From Salvia splendens (taxonomy: Eukaryota > Streptophyta > Magnoliopsida > Lamiales > Lamiaceae): a DNA stretch of 64,000 bases. The DNA lies in the NCBI RefSeq assembly GCF_004379255.2, contig NC_056034.1, positions 2,792,501 to 2,856,500 of the forward strand, written 5' to 3'. The position numbers were made by a program, and so were the translations under genes. A model generated the notes under the pieces. It was given only the letters and a program-made list of their open reading frames with translations, made no database searches and was not told where the DNA came from. This document shows positions 33,051 through 45,636 of this stretch, piece after piece. How positions within the stretch are numbered: position 1 is the first letter of the stretch; each line of letters starts with the position of its first letter.

Positions 33051-33374
33051 TTACCCTCCTCGTAGTACTCATGTGAAGCATAGTGTCCCCGACAGTGAGT
33101 TAGAACCACCAAAGTGCTTGGCTGAATTTTGCTCTCAAGTATTGCAATGATAATCCTCTTTTTGGCATGAGCAAATGTATGACACTCCATCTTACACTTC
33201 TGTCGCTTGTTACTTGCAGGTGGGATAAAAATACTTGAGTCATTGCACAACATACCAGAGGGAGTTTACGAATGACTCATTTGAAGCCAATATGTAAGCT
33301 TTCATGACAAGATTTCAGGCAAAGTACATGACCTTTCGAAAAAATAATTTTAGATACAGAGGTTTGCACGACGA

Positions 33375-33850
33375 ACTGAGCAAACTTTCGAACAAATTAA
33401 GCAAAGGATTACATAATAATTTCATTTGTAGAGGATTACACGACAAAATAAGCAATCTTCCTTACAAAATAAATAAAAACTCGAAAAAAATTAAGCAAAG
33501 TTTCGCTTAAATTAAGCAAATGATTGCACAACATAAGCAAATTTTAACAAAAACTAAGCAAACTTTCGAACAAAAGAAGCAAACTTACACTCATAATTAT
33601 CAAAATTTCCAACAGATTAAGGAAAATTCATGAACAAAATAAGCAAACTTTTGAATTAATTAATCAAACTACTGACCCAATTAAGCAAATATTTCTACAA
33701 AATAAGCAAATGCTCGCACAGAATAAGCAAATTTTAGCACAAAGTAAGCAATCTTTCGAACCAAATAAGCAAACTTTCGAATAAGTTAATCAAATTCTCG
33801 GACAAATTAAGCAACCGTCAGAAAATATTAAGCAAATATTCATCAACTCA
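33375..33850. repeat. Degenerate 21-bp tandem repeat array, copy B
   Basis: From about 33,700 six consecutive AAGCAAA-type cores are spaced exactly 21 bases. Less regular units extend back to 33,375. Typical unit: AAGCAAACTTTCGAACAAAT plus one base. The leading ~90 bp contains the block shared with array A. Period 21 is a multiple of 3, but stops interrupt every frame, so it is not coding today. Confidence 0.65.
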
Positions 33851-34142
33851 TGAGAACACTGCAAACCCACTCCTTACCGAACAATTTTTCATCAGATGTA
33901 AAAACTGAATTAGTTCAATTTTGGAATAGACGTATAACATATCAAAACACAATTCGATTGAGGTAAAAAAATTCACACACCACCTCAGAAACAAAACGAG
34001 ACAAGGATATGATCTATGCTCGAAATTGACAGAAACCTAAATTTCCACAACAGATTTAAACCGAAATAAACCCTTACTTTCAAATAACATTTTCAACAAG
34101 CAAAATTTCACAGAATATGAACCCAACAAAGCAGAAAATTAC

Positions 34143-34206
34143 CATTTCTCAAAGTTTCTCCGGTGTCAGCCGCCGGGGTATTCGAAATTGCTAGTTTATT
34201 AGCCAT
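34143..34206 (-). other. Possible orphan first coding exon
   Basis: On the minus strand an ATG (34,206) opens MANKLAISNTPAADTGETLR and stops at a donor (AATG|GTAATT) at 34,143. The sequence just upstream is GC-richer than the surroundings and leader-like. No matching downstream exon was found on that strand, where array B follows. It could be the first exon of a decayed gene or a captured fragment. No family recognised. Confidence 0.3.
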
Positions 34207-34580
34207 GAAGCGAATTTCTCTGGAAAACAACGTCGCTAGGTGGGGGAGAATCACGCTGAGTTCGCAGAAAATGCGATTCTGGTTCACCAGAAATGTAGAC
34301 AGTGAATGAATTGGTGAGAGAGTTGGAAGGTTGGGAATGAGCTGAATTTGACCTCTGAAATCACGCTCATTCTATATCAGAGAGTTGGTGGAATATACAT
34401 ATGCAACTAAAAGGGTCCAAAATGCAATCTCAATTGATGAAATCACAACCTCACATCTCTATATCTAACGGCTCCTATAGCATGTATAGTATTATTTGTT
34501 TTATTTTAGTTTAATTATATTTACATAACAAATGTTCATTTTCTTTTTAATTCTATAAAATTTATAAAAATCAAAATGCG

Positions 34581-34945
34581 ATTTGTTATTTTATTATTTA
34601 CTTGAAGTAAAAATAATAAATAAATCAAGTTTTGATTTTATGAATTTTGTGAAAATAAAAATGTCATTAAAATTTTGTAATATATTAAAATCAAAATGGA
34701 TATTTAAAATAAAACAAACAACACTAAATATGCATTAAACGATGATAATATGCATCAAGCCCCCGAACCAATTTGTTATTTTATTATTTATTTGAAGTAA
34801 AAACAATAAATAAATCAAGTTTTAATTTTATAAATTTTTTGAAAATAAAAATGCCATTAAAATTTTATAATATATTAAAATCAAAATAAATATGTAAAAT
34901 AAAACAAATAACAATAGATATACATCAAACGATGATAATATTGCG
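34581..34945. repeat. Two-copy tandem duplication, period about 190 bp
   Basis: ATTTGTTATTTTATTATTTA starts at 34,581 and again at 34,771. The following ~175 bp agree except for scattered substitutions (for example GATGATAATATGCATC vs GATGATAATATTGCGC). AT-rich and non-coding. Confidence 0.7.
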
Positions 34946-35030
34946 CATATAAGATACTCCTACTATAGTACGTATATCATTCTCCTTGAACTCCTAACCT
35001 ATAAATAAATATTCTTATATAGTATGCATA

Positions 35031-36075
35031 CAGCGACGGAACCACATAGGGAAAAGGCCCCGCGCACCGGACCCAGAATCCCCCTACCACGGCCGTCCTC
35101 CGCCGAGTCTCCGCCCCAGATAGCTTGAGATTGAGAAGACATACTATTTGGGCGTTTGTAGACTAGGGTTGTTTAATAACATAAAATTTGGATCCACTTG
35201 AAAGTATGACAAAATTAGAGACAAAATTAGTAAATCATTTCTCTCTCGTATAACATAAAACAAAATATAATAATGAAATTAATTTATAAATTATTTTCTT
35301 ACTTTCTTAATAAACTAGCAATTTGAAATTATATTAACAATTATTGTTACTGTGCAAATGTAGTTAACAAATATATTAGTATATGAATGTATATTATTCA
35401 AGAAATTTTGTTTATTGCTTATCTTCGTGTACTCCCTCCGTCCCAAGTTATTTGAGTCGTATTCCATTTTGGGTTGTCCCAAGTTACTTGAGTCATTTCT
35501 CTTTTTAGCTAAAGACAAAACATTTAATCTCACCTACTTTATTCTTTCTTTTACTTTACTCTTTACTATTTCTCTTATTTTATTTTATTCTCTATTTTAT
35601 TTAACTCAATAAACACAGCTTTCTTAAATCTCGTGCAAAAAAGAAACGTCTCAAATAACGTGGGACGAAGGGAGTATCATTATTCTTAAATGCTAAGGAA
35701 TAATTCTACTGCAACCACAACTATTTTAAATAGTACAATCCCGAATTCAAGTGAATTGACACTGATCCTCACGATTGTAACAAATTATGTCAAAAAAGTA
35801 TTTTTCTCAATGAAACTTATTAAAACAAATTTGGAAATAGGATGAGAGACTATTGGATGAATGGTATCTTAATTGTATACATTGAAAGAGAAATTTTCGA
35901 AAGAAAAATGAAAATGAGACACTCTTCAGCGATACATGTCGACTCATCTAAAATTGTTATCATCTAGTGTCTGATAAAAATTGTGCATATATTACATGTA
36001 AAATTTAATATTTTTATTATATCTAGTATTTTTTTAATTTCAGCCCCGCTTGTTTAAATTTCTAGTTCCGTCACT
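35031..36075. mobile_element. Non-coding element with GTGACGGAAC-type ends, flanked by a ~55-bp direct repeat
   Basis: Left end CAGCGACGGAACC and right end AGTTCCGTCACTA are imperfect inverted repeats. The sequences just outside (about 34,970-35,028 and 36,078-36,135: ATCATTCTCCT(T/C)GAACTC, ACCTATAAATAAATA) are direct repeats, much longer than an ordinary target duplication. The interior has no coding frame and holds a Stowaway copy. Confidence 0.45.
35432..35674. mobile_element. Stowaway-like MITE (copy 2)
   Basis: TA-flanked; ends CTCCCTCCGTCCCAAGTTA and TAACGTGGGACGAAGGGAG. Internal words GTCGTATTCCATTTTGGGTT and AGTCATTTCTCTTTTTAGCT are shared with the 31.7-kb copy, so they are the same family. 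Confidence 0.85.
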
Positions 36076-36711
36076 ATACGCATATCATTCTCCTCGAACT
36101 CCCTACCTATAAATAAATACTAGTATTTTTTATATTTATTTTTGGTTGGTTTTATAACAACAATTTAGCAGTTTATGTTCCCTTTAAAAGAAAAATGTTC
36201 CCTTTGAATATGTTACTTAAAAATAGCAATGACTTCATTTTGAAGGATTGTTTGTTGTTCAAGTTGTTGTCTTTGACCAAATAGCTTAATAGTGGCCGCC
36301 CAAATTTGAATTATTAGTCTCATATATTTTAATACGTGGTATAATGTAGATAGTTTGATTATTCGTGAAAATAATAGGTAAAAATGAATGTCGATACCCA
36401 AGATGTGTAATTGAAATGGCCAAATTGAAGCATCAATTTTTTGTTAGTTTTATACTAGTAACTTGGATTATTGATTTGGACTAACTATTTTTTTATAATA
36501 TATACTCCGTATTTGAATCCATGTTTGATTATACGACAGAAGGAAAAAAGGATGTTTACATGAAATATATAGTAGTAGTATTACAGATGAAAAAGCGACA
36601 CGAAATTCATTTATAATATATCATGTTTGATTATACGACGTGTTTAGCTCTATCTGGAATGATGATTTGGAAGGTTGATATATCCTAATTGGGCTAATGT
36701 ATTTATTTATT

Positions 36712-37408
36712 GGGTAGTGATAAAAATACATAATTGTAACATTTAATATAAATTTCATATTAATCGATTTTGCAGCAATTCGGAAAAAAATTGAAATTTT
36801 AACTTAAATATTTATATATTTAAGAAAAAAAATATTTTCTTACTAAATATTGTATAATTAATTATAATCAAGCTTGAAATCATGTTATGATTTGACATAA
36901 AATTTCTATATCACTTCTTTCTTATTGCTACATATAATACAATAAATAATAAAACTAATTTTTAATTAAATATAAAATTTTAAGTAAATTATGTACATAT
37001 AAATTTATGTACATTTATCTTTTATCGGGTAGTGATAAATGTACATAATAGTACGTACATAATTGAACTATTTTTTTTAACATTTTACACTAAAAATCGA
37101 TTTATAAACATTAATTGATTTAAAATAAATTTCATACTAATCGTTTTGTAACACTTCGAAAAAAATTGAAATTTTAACTTAAATATTTGTATATTTAAGA
37201 AAAAAAATATTTTCTTACTAACTATTGTATAATTAATTCTAATCAAATTCGAAATCATGTTATGATTTGACATAAAATTTCTATATCACTTCTTTCTTAT
37301 TGCTACATACTATAATACAATAAATAACAAAACTAATTTTTAATTAAATTTAAAAATTTAAGGAAATTATGTACATGTACAATTTATGTACATTTATCTT
37401 TGTATCTT
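36712..37408. repeat. Two-copy tandem duplication, about 315-370 bp per copy
   Basis: GGGTAGTGATAAA begins at 36,712 and 37,027. Both copies share long stretches (for example ATTGAAATTTTAACTTAAAT, TGTTATGATTTGACATAAAA, ATCACTTCTTTCTTATTGCT). Copy 2 has about 50 extra bases near its start. Non-coding and AT-rich. Confidence 0.7.
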
Positions 37409-38940
37409 TAAATAAATAAAGAATAAATAATTAACATAACATAGCAGTTATTTTTTTGAAAACATAGTGCACTAAATTCCCAATAAAGTAGAGTTTTCGC
37501 AGATGACCGATGACGCATATCCGCCCCATGAGCTACAAAACGACAAAAAGGAAAACGAAGGGAAGGGAAAGGCCCCAACAACTAGCGCATTGAAAGGGAA
37601 TTAATAAAATCCAGCCTTGGATTAAATTGGTAAAACACTATTAATCAAACAATATTTCAAGAAAATTTAGAAAGACACGTGATGTCCAATGTCAATCATC
37701 AACAACGTGAAACATGATCAAGCGTTTACATTTAATATCCTCTCTCTTTTTTACTTTTGTCTCTCCGTGATTTCATCTATCTTCTTCTTCACTCTAAAGA
37801 TTAAATATATCACGACAACCCGACAATCAAACACGACAATCCGACAATCAAACAATCAACATTAATATTTGATGCCAAAAAATGAATACAAGGAATATTA
37901 AATGCAAATTTCCATTGTTTATAATCAAACAAATTATTCATTTAATTTAGAATATAAGTATATCTGCAGAGGGAAGGAGATAAAGTATAGAGAAAAAGTA
38001 AAGATAATAGAGAAAAGGGTATACATTAAAAGAAATGGGCAAAAATAGCCCTCTCGAGGATTTGAGGGCAATTTTGTAAAAAAACTTAAAAATTGAAAAA
38101 GTTATTTCAATAATATTATAAAGATCAGAAATCATTTGAAAATATTTTATAGATAATGAGGACTGCGTTTGATAATACTACATAATTGGGAGATTAAATT
38201 TATAATTTCTTTTATTTAAAAAACAAATTAATAATATTTTTATCACCTCAAAATTTGTAGTTCTCTCTAGTTAAAATATAGAGAATAAACAGTAAAATAA
38301 AAGAGAATAATATAGGGAATACTTTTATTTATAATTTTATATCATTTTTTTATTTTACTCTTTTTTCCACTTTAACTATTTATTAGTAATATTATTTTTC
38401 TAAAGCGAGTGTAAAAAATGAAATGACTCTACTAATGTGGAACGGATGAAATAGTAAATTAATAGTCGTTTCCATCATTAGTTACTAGTATGATCGAGTT
38501 ATTATCATGTAAACTCATGCCTAATTTACCATGATATAAATGACAACCAGATCACTTCCCATGGCATCATGTCATAAAAAATGAAATATCAAGCACCATT
38601 TTCATTCCAAATTTGTATAACTAATTCCAAAATAATACTGAATCTCTCATAATTAGAATTAAGTGTTGATTATTGTTATTATTAAATTTTCATATAAAGA
38701 TAATTTGAAAATCACAATTATAGAATGCATGTATTTTGAAGATTAAAGAAATTGGACTCAGTAATAATAAAAAGTTTTATGAAGATTATCATTGACATTT
38801 CCTTGTTTGGAAAGCATGGAGAATAAACGAAATATAACAGTTTTTACTCTATTTCCGTTTTTAACCCGCTAATGTTTTCTTTTCTGCTGTGTAGGTGCAT
38901 CATCTGTCTCTACTCGATATATACATACACATATATATAT
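37409..38940. other. AT-rich intergenic DNA, including a decayed Stowaway right half
   Basis: No gene seen. Around 38,395-38,458 (AAAATGAAATGACTCTACTA, GTGGAACGGATGAAATAGTA) it resembles the right half of the MITE at 49.2 kb. CCGACAATCAAAC is directly repeated near 37,820-37,850. An AT/GTATT microsatellite lies at about 38,930-38,965, just upstream of the next gene. Confidence 0.4.
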
Positions 38941-39319
38941 ATATATGTATTGTATTGTATTGTATGTATCACAGTGCCAAATCTCATCACCGAAACCCCT
39001 CATACCCCACGGCCCACGCACTCTCTTTAAATTCTCGATCTCTCCTAAAATAACAATCCTCCGCGGATTCTCAATCTCATTTCATCCAGTACTGAATCAC
39101 AGACGCACGATTTTCGTTTTTGTCGAGTTTGTTTAGATTTATTGTTTCGATCATCTGTTTTATTGATCTGGAATTCATTTATTCCCGATCTAAGAATTAC
39201 GTGTTTCTAAGTTTTGTTACGCGAAATCGATTGTGTGCATGCATCGGAGATTGGACGGGAGCTTTATGTCTCCGGAGCTGGGGATTGATTACCGGAGAAA
39301 TTGATAAACTTAGTGAAAA

Positions 39320-42300
39320 ATGACAGGGATAGCGCCGAGAATCAATAACAATACTATCTCTGATAATAGCGAAACTAATACTTGTGACAGGAATCCATCT
39401 ACGGGGAATGTGACGGCGCCGTTCCATTCATTGAATTGTTCGTCCAATTCAAGTAATGGATTCTGGTCCCAGCACCGTGGTGATTTGAGCTACAATCAGC
39501 TGCAGAAGGTATAAATATATATATATGTGTGTGTGTGTCTGTGATGAACCTTTAATTTGATTAATATTGTTTTATGCCAGAAATGAAGAATTGCTACTTA
39601 CATGTTTAATTGGATGCTTACCGTCTACTTTGGATTTTCCGTGGCTAACTATTTTAGACTCGAATAAGATTGCACCTCTAAGTACTTTGGGTATGTGATG
39701 TTCCATTTATAACCATAACAATGTTATTTTACTAATAGGGTGGGTTGGAAAACATAACTTGTGTGAATAGCATTTGTCTACCAGAAAAATTAAAGCAGCA
39801 CCCGCACATGTTTACTTTAGTACTGAGCATATAAGGAATGTGTTATCTTCACACCATTACACTACATAGTTTCGCTGATAGGGCCGTTCATCAATTAAAG
39901 TACAGTGTATTCTTTAATAGTGAACCAAGGATTGTATTACCATTTCTCGTTGTCAGTGTTCTGATTTCTCGTGGTGCACAATCGATATAATGATCGAGGT
40001 GATGGCAAGTTTTAATTTAGGTTGCAAGCTACACCACTGTAATTTTTCATGGATAGTTATTTGCGTTGCAGTTTTGGTTGGAGCTGACACCACAAGCTCG
40101 GCGGAATCTTCTTAGGATAGATAAGCAGACACTCTTCGAGCATGCTCGTAAGAATATGTACTGTTCCAGGTGCAATGGTTTGTTGCTTGAAGGTTTTCTG
40201 CAGATTGGTATGTATGGGAAGTCTCTACATCAGGATGCAGCAGGGGGCCCTCACAATGTTAGAGCCACAGATAATCAAATTAATGGAGATTTGTGTATGG
40301 ACAATGGGTGCCAGGATGACACTCAAGATCCATCCGTCCATCCATGGGGTGGATTGACTGCTTCCAGGGATGGGACACTCACACTTTTGGACTGCTACAT
40401 GTATTCAAAGTCTTTAAAGGGGCTTCAAAATGTAAATATCAGTTTGATGCTACTGATTCTATGATTATGATTTTTTTTTATATGGGCACAATTAGTTTAC
40501 ATGCTTTATTTAAATAAGGTGTTTGACAGCGCACAAGCAAGAGAAAGGGAACGTGAATTGCTCTATCCTGATGCATGTGGAGGGGGTGGACGGGGATGGA
40601 TAAGCCAAGGAATTGCAGGATATGGTAGAGGGCATGGAACAAGAGAAACATGCGCTCTTCATACTGCCAGATTGTCTGTGGAGACTTTGGTGGACTTCTG
40701 GTCTGCGCTCGGAGAGGAGACTCGGCTATCTCTTTTGAGGATGAAAGAAGAGGATTTTATTGAAAGGCTTATGTATAGGTATACCATCTTGTTTGCCACT
40801 GATACCACTTGATTATCTTGAATCCCTCCACCTAAAGTATAGATCAATGAGGAACAATAGGTCTGAATAAGTATAAATATATAGATGATGTTGGCTAATG
40901 TCAGACTTAAGAGATTCTTATAAAAAATTGAAATTTCTGTTGGCATATGTCTTATGGTGTGTGTGCTATCATTACTTGTATTGTATTAAAAGTCTCCTGA
41001 TTAGAGTACTTGGATACTTGTTTCTAGAATGTATTTCTTAGCCAACTAAACTCATTGACTAATCAGGGATGTATGATTACTCAGAGGCTCATTTGTTGGA
41101 ATTAGGTGCTTGTAATAGTCTAAAGATAGAATATAGCCTAGTTGTTAGAAGGGTGTAATGTTGTTTGGCTTCAGTAGCAGTGCTATACAAATATAATATT
41201 CATAACAATATAGCCGATCTTAGAATGATTTCCTAAAGTACAAATTTCGTAGCTAGTTGTTATACTCCATATTAAGAATAAATTCCATAAACTCAGCTTA
41301 GGATAAACGTCATGCTTACCCTGGGACTAGGCTGGACTTCTAATGTTCAACCATTATCAATTCTGAATGGCTTAACATATATGAATCTCTCCTTTGCAGG
41401 TTTGACAGCAAAAGATTTTGCAGAGATTGCAGAAGAAATGTCATACGTGAGTTTAAAGAACTGAAGGAACTGAAGCGCATGCGAAGGGAGACTAGATGCA
41501 CAAGTTGGTTTTGTGTGGCAGACACAGCCTTCCAATATGAGGTCTGTAATTTGGCGGTGTTGCTATTGGATTTCCCTCATTTTAGAAATAGGATCCTCAG
41601 CATAGTATTATTGCAATAAATCATGCTGATATTTCTGGGTTGTTGATTCAGTTTTTTTTCGTCTCAACTATCAGGTTTCTTGTGATACAGTACATGCTGA
41701 TTGGCATCAGACATTTTCTGATGCATTTGGTACATATCATCACTTTGAATGGGCTATTGGAACAGCAGAAGGGAAATCAGATATATTGGAGTTTGCAAAT
41801 GTTGGTTTGAAGTGGAAGGTGCAAGCGCATGGTCTAGATCTAAGTGGCTTAAATGCCTGCTATATAACTCTACGGGCTTGGAAAATGGATGGGCGTTGCA
41901 ACGAACTCTATGTGAAAGCTCATGCTTTGCGAGGTCAACAATGTGTACATTGCAGGCTTGTAGTTGGTGATGGATTTGTAACTATTACTAGAGGGGAAGG
42001 TATCACAAGGTTCTTTGAACATGCAGAGGAGGCTGAGGAAGAAGAGGTAGTCAACTATCCATTTATGTTCTGACTTCCATAATAATCCTTCCACACATAT
42101 TTCTTCTTCTGATCTTCTCATGCCATTTCCATCTGCTTTCAGGATGACGATTTTGTGGACAAGGATGGAAATGAACTTGATGGTGAATGTTCTCGTCCCC
42201 AGAAACATGCGAAGAGCCCTGAGCTTGCTCGGGAATTTCTTCTAGATGCTGCAACTGTCATTTTTAAAGAACAGGCATGTTGCTTTCACTTTCCCCACTT

Positions 42301-44952
42301 AACGATTACATCTACTTGAAATTACCTAATTTGTTTCAATAAATAGGTTTGATTAATGTACCAAAGAAGTACTCGTGAAAGGATTTTATTTTCTTCAATG
42401 AAGCAATGTGTTTGTCTATGTATGCTTAGATTTGTTCATATTTGGTTGTTAAATATTAATGCAGCAGTGCTATTTGCACAGGTTGAGAAAGCTTTCAGAG
42501 AAGGAACAGCACGACAAAATGCACATAGCATCTTTGTGTATCTTGCTCTTAAGTTGGTAGAAGAACGTGTACATGTTGCTTGCAAGGAAATAATTACATT
42601 AGAAAAACAGGTGCTTAACATATTATATTGTTAGTTCTGGCTGTTAGTTCTGGCTCAGTTGTTAGCCTCCTCACATTCTTGCTCAGAATTGATTGACCTG
42701 TGATTTCCACCATAATTGTTATTCTATAGATGAAACTTCTTGAAGAAGAAGAAAAGGAAAAGCGTGAAGAGGAAGAGCGCAAAAGCGCGAAGGAGTACAG
42801 GAGGGCAAAAGGAAGGGAAAAGAAGCTTCGAAGGAAGGAAAGATTGAGAGAGAGAGAAAATCGTGAAAAGAAATGTGCTGAATCACATTTGAATTCTGTG
42901 GTTGATGATGTTACAAAGGATGAACCTACAACGCCCATTGATGAGGGGGTAACTATTGCTAGAAGTAGAGACTCTAGAGAGTCTCTCAGCGAAAGATGTG
43001 AAGATAATCCTTCCAGTCTGTTGTCTCCTGATATTCAAGATGACCAACTTTCGACAGAGTACACTTATTCAAATAAGGATAATTCTACCGAAGATACACT
43101 GGATGAGGATTTTGGCAACACAAGAGATTGGAACTCCTCATATCCATACGATCACTTCAAGTATTCTCGCAGGAAGCTGAAGTTCTGCAAAGATTCAGAT
43201 GGGGATTCAAACTCGATATTGTCTGACAGGAGAAAGGATGCGACATTATTAGGGAATGGGGTTGTCACTAGCAAATATGAATCCAGCTATCATGCAGATG
43301 GTTTTGAAATGACAAGGAACTTTCATGGCTTTAATAAGCAATTGAGAGCCAATGGTGCAACGTCTAATGTTAGAAATGGCAGCAAGTTCAGCGAAAAGTT
43401 CCAGTGGAGCAATAGCAGAACATGTGATAAATGTGCACCCCATTCTTGCCGCTGTGAGCACCATCATGAGTCTAGATCAAGGCCAGAGTCGCATATTGTA
43501 AGGGTAGTGAAGGATCCTAAATATGTTAATAAGTCCGAGAGTCCAGCTGATGTCTTGAAACCATATTATCGTAGCAAAAGGTATACTCCAGCGCAGTGTG
43601 CACGTGAGATTACTGGGCGACCTAAGGGCAAGATTGCTGGCAACCCTCTTACTACAAAGAAAGTTTGGGAACCATTAGAATCACAGAAGAAGTGTGTCCG
43701 AAGCAACTCAGATTCTGATGTTACGTTGAAATGCACCTCCAAAGTCGAAGTCCCTGAATCCGAACAGCTCCTCGAATGTTGTTCCTCTTGTTCTGATGAA
43801 GTGGCTGATAATTCAGTTCAAACAGATCACAAGGATAATGATCCAACAGATTTATCAAGGTCTAGAGCTAAGAGCTGTGTAGAGATGAACAATGATTTCC
43901 AGACATATGAAAATTCCCATCACTACTCAAAGGAAGGTGTAGCAGAAGATGGTAAGTTATGCTCTACAAAAAGATCTACACTTGGAACAATAGGTTCATC
44001 CGTGAGCGCCTCATCCAACTCTGGTAACTGCTCATCCTGCCTCAGTGAGGGTGACAGCAACACATATTCAAATCATCAAAACCTAGAATCAACATCCACA
44101 TCTGATTCAGAAGAGTCTAGTCAGAATTCAGAGGGAAGAGAAACATCCCACAACATTGGGGACGGGATAACTGCATCTCTTAGTGTTGTGGAAGACCAAT
44201 GTAAATTAACTGAACTGGATGCTACAAGTGAGGGGCCGGATTCTGCAGGAACAAAACCTAGCAGTTTTCTTAAGAAATCTGCTCCATGTTTTGAGAGTGG
44301 GAGAGAAAATCTCACTACAAGCGCTCAACCTCAGAGTGTGCTCCCTCAGATGCATAATCAAAGCATAAACTACCCCGTTTTTCAGGCTCCGATAGCTAGT
44401 TACTACCATCAAACTCCAGTTTGGCCAGTTGGTCATACAAATGGGTTGATATCCTATCCTCCCACCAACCATTATGTATTTGCCAATGGTTTTGGATATG
44501 GTTTGAATGGGAATGCACGGTTGATGCAGCACGGGACCTTGCAGTCTCTGCCACCCTCATTACATAATCGTGCTCATTATCCTATTTTTCAGCAGGTTAT
44601 TGGCGTTGATGCAAATGATCCTGCTAAGGTTGCTCAGTTAACTGCACTAAAAGAAGTACAGCATACCACACAGAAGATGGATCCAACTAATCAACATCCT
44701 GCAGTAGTTGATCCCAAACAGAGGGGGAAGCTTGTTAAAATGGCAATGGGAAATGATGGCTTCTCTCTTTTCCATTTTGGTGGCCCTGTAGCTCTGTCAA
44801 CAGGATTTCAAACTGATCAAGCTACTGTGGAAGAAGGAATCATGGGAAGCACTCACCTTTACGATGGCGATATTTCGTGCAGTAAGAAGGATTCCGTTGA
44901 GGAATATAACTTGTTTGCTGCGAACAATGGTATAAAGGTTTCGATCTTCTGA
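39320..44952 (+). CDS. Conserved plant protein, NST1-like, 8 exons, 1,268 residues
   Basis: Exons: 39,320-39,508, 40,072-40,431, 40,519-40,778, 41,400-41,541, 41,675-42,046, 42,143-42,274, 42,482-42,610, 42,730-44,952. Frames join cleanly. I recognise it as a plant-wide conserved protein often annotated 'stress response protein NST1-like'; function unknown. Visible features: a conserved start (FWLELTPQARRNLLRIDKQT), Cys pairs (CSRC, and CRDCRRN later) that could bind zinc, a globular middle (VHADWHQTFSDAFGTYHHFE), an acidic stretch, then a strongly charged coiled coil at the start of exon 8 (EEEEKEKREEEERKSAKEYR) and a long Ser-rich, probably disordered tail. The sixth intron uses a GC donor (CAG|GCATGT). 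An ATG opens exon 8, so a shorter product is conceivable. Confidence 0.85.
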
Positions 44953-45636
44953 GACAATTACATAGCAAGGCCATTTAAGTTTTTTTATTCCCTATTCCTA
45001 TTCCTATTCTGAATCCTGGAAAGCAGCTTTAAGGAGTTGAAAACCTCTACATTTCTTTCTTGTAGCTGAGTGATGAGTGATACAAGCTCGAGAACTGTTT
45101 AATTTCTTGCTCTTGGTCCGAGAAATTTTTGCCTTGTGCTTTCAGTGTTGCTGGATTTTTCTGTTTGTTTTTCTCCGGTATCCAGATTTCATTATGACTG
45201 TATAAGATCAACTTCATTTTCTTTATTTTACCGTCACTCATGGTTGTGTTTGCCGTTGCATGATACTTTTTTTTTTGGGGGGTATCAAGTGAGATGCCCG
45301 CTGATTTCTGCAACTGTGTTAACGATTTCAAAAGTGAGAGAGGAAAATTAATGGCCTTCAACTATGAAGAAAACGAAAAATTTCCACCTTACACTGTATA
45401 AACTATAGAGTTTTATCCAATTCCATAAATTTGAGAGAAGATAATTCCTTTTTCTAGCAATAGACGCATTAGACTTGCACTGTGGCTGAAAACTCATAAA
45501 TCTTGCATTGGCACATATAAACAAAATCAGTGAGCTGAATTGGATAACACCATTTGCGACATTGAAGACAAAATGGATTAACATTTAACACCTCTTCAAC
45601 TGTAAGAAATGTAATGATCTTTTTGTCCTCCTACTC

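Noticed and set aside
32930..33253. Minus-strand ORF of 107 codons next to the Harbinger MITE
   Set aside because: It runs across the MITE boundary and matches no family I recognise. The Cys/His content is not arranged as a known finger. Probably chance or a very decayed fragment.
33375..33850. 21-bp array as a coding heptad repeat
   Set aside because: The period is 7 codons, but stop codons interrupt every frame within the array, so no protein is supported.
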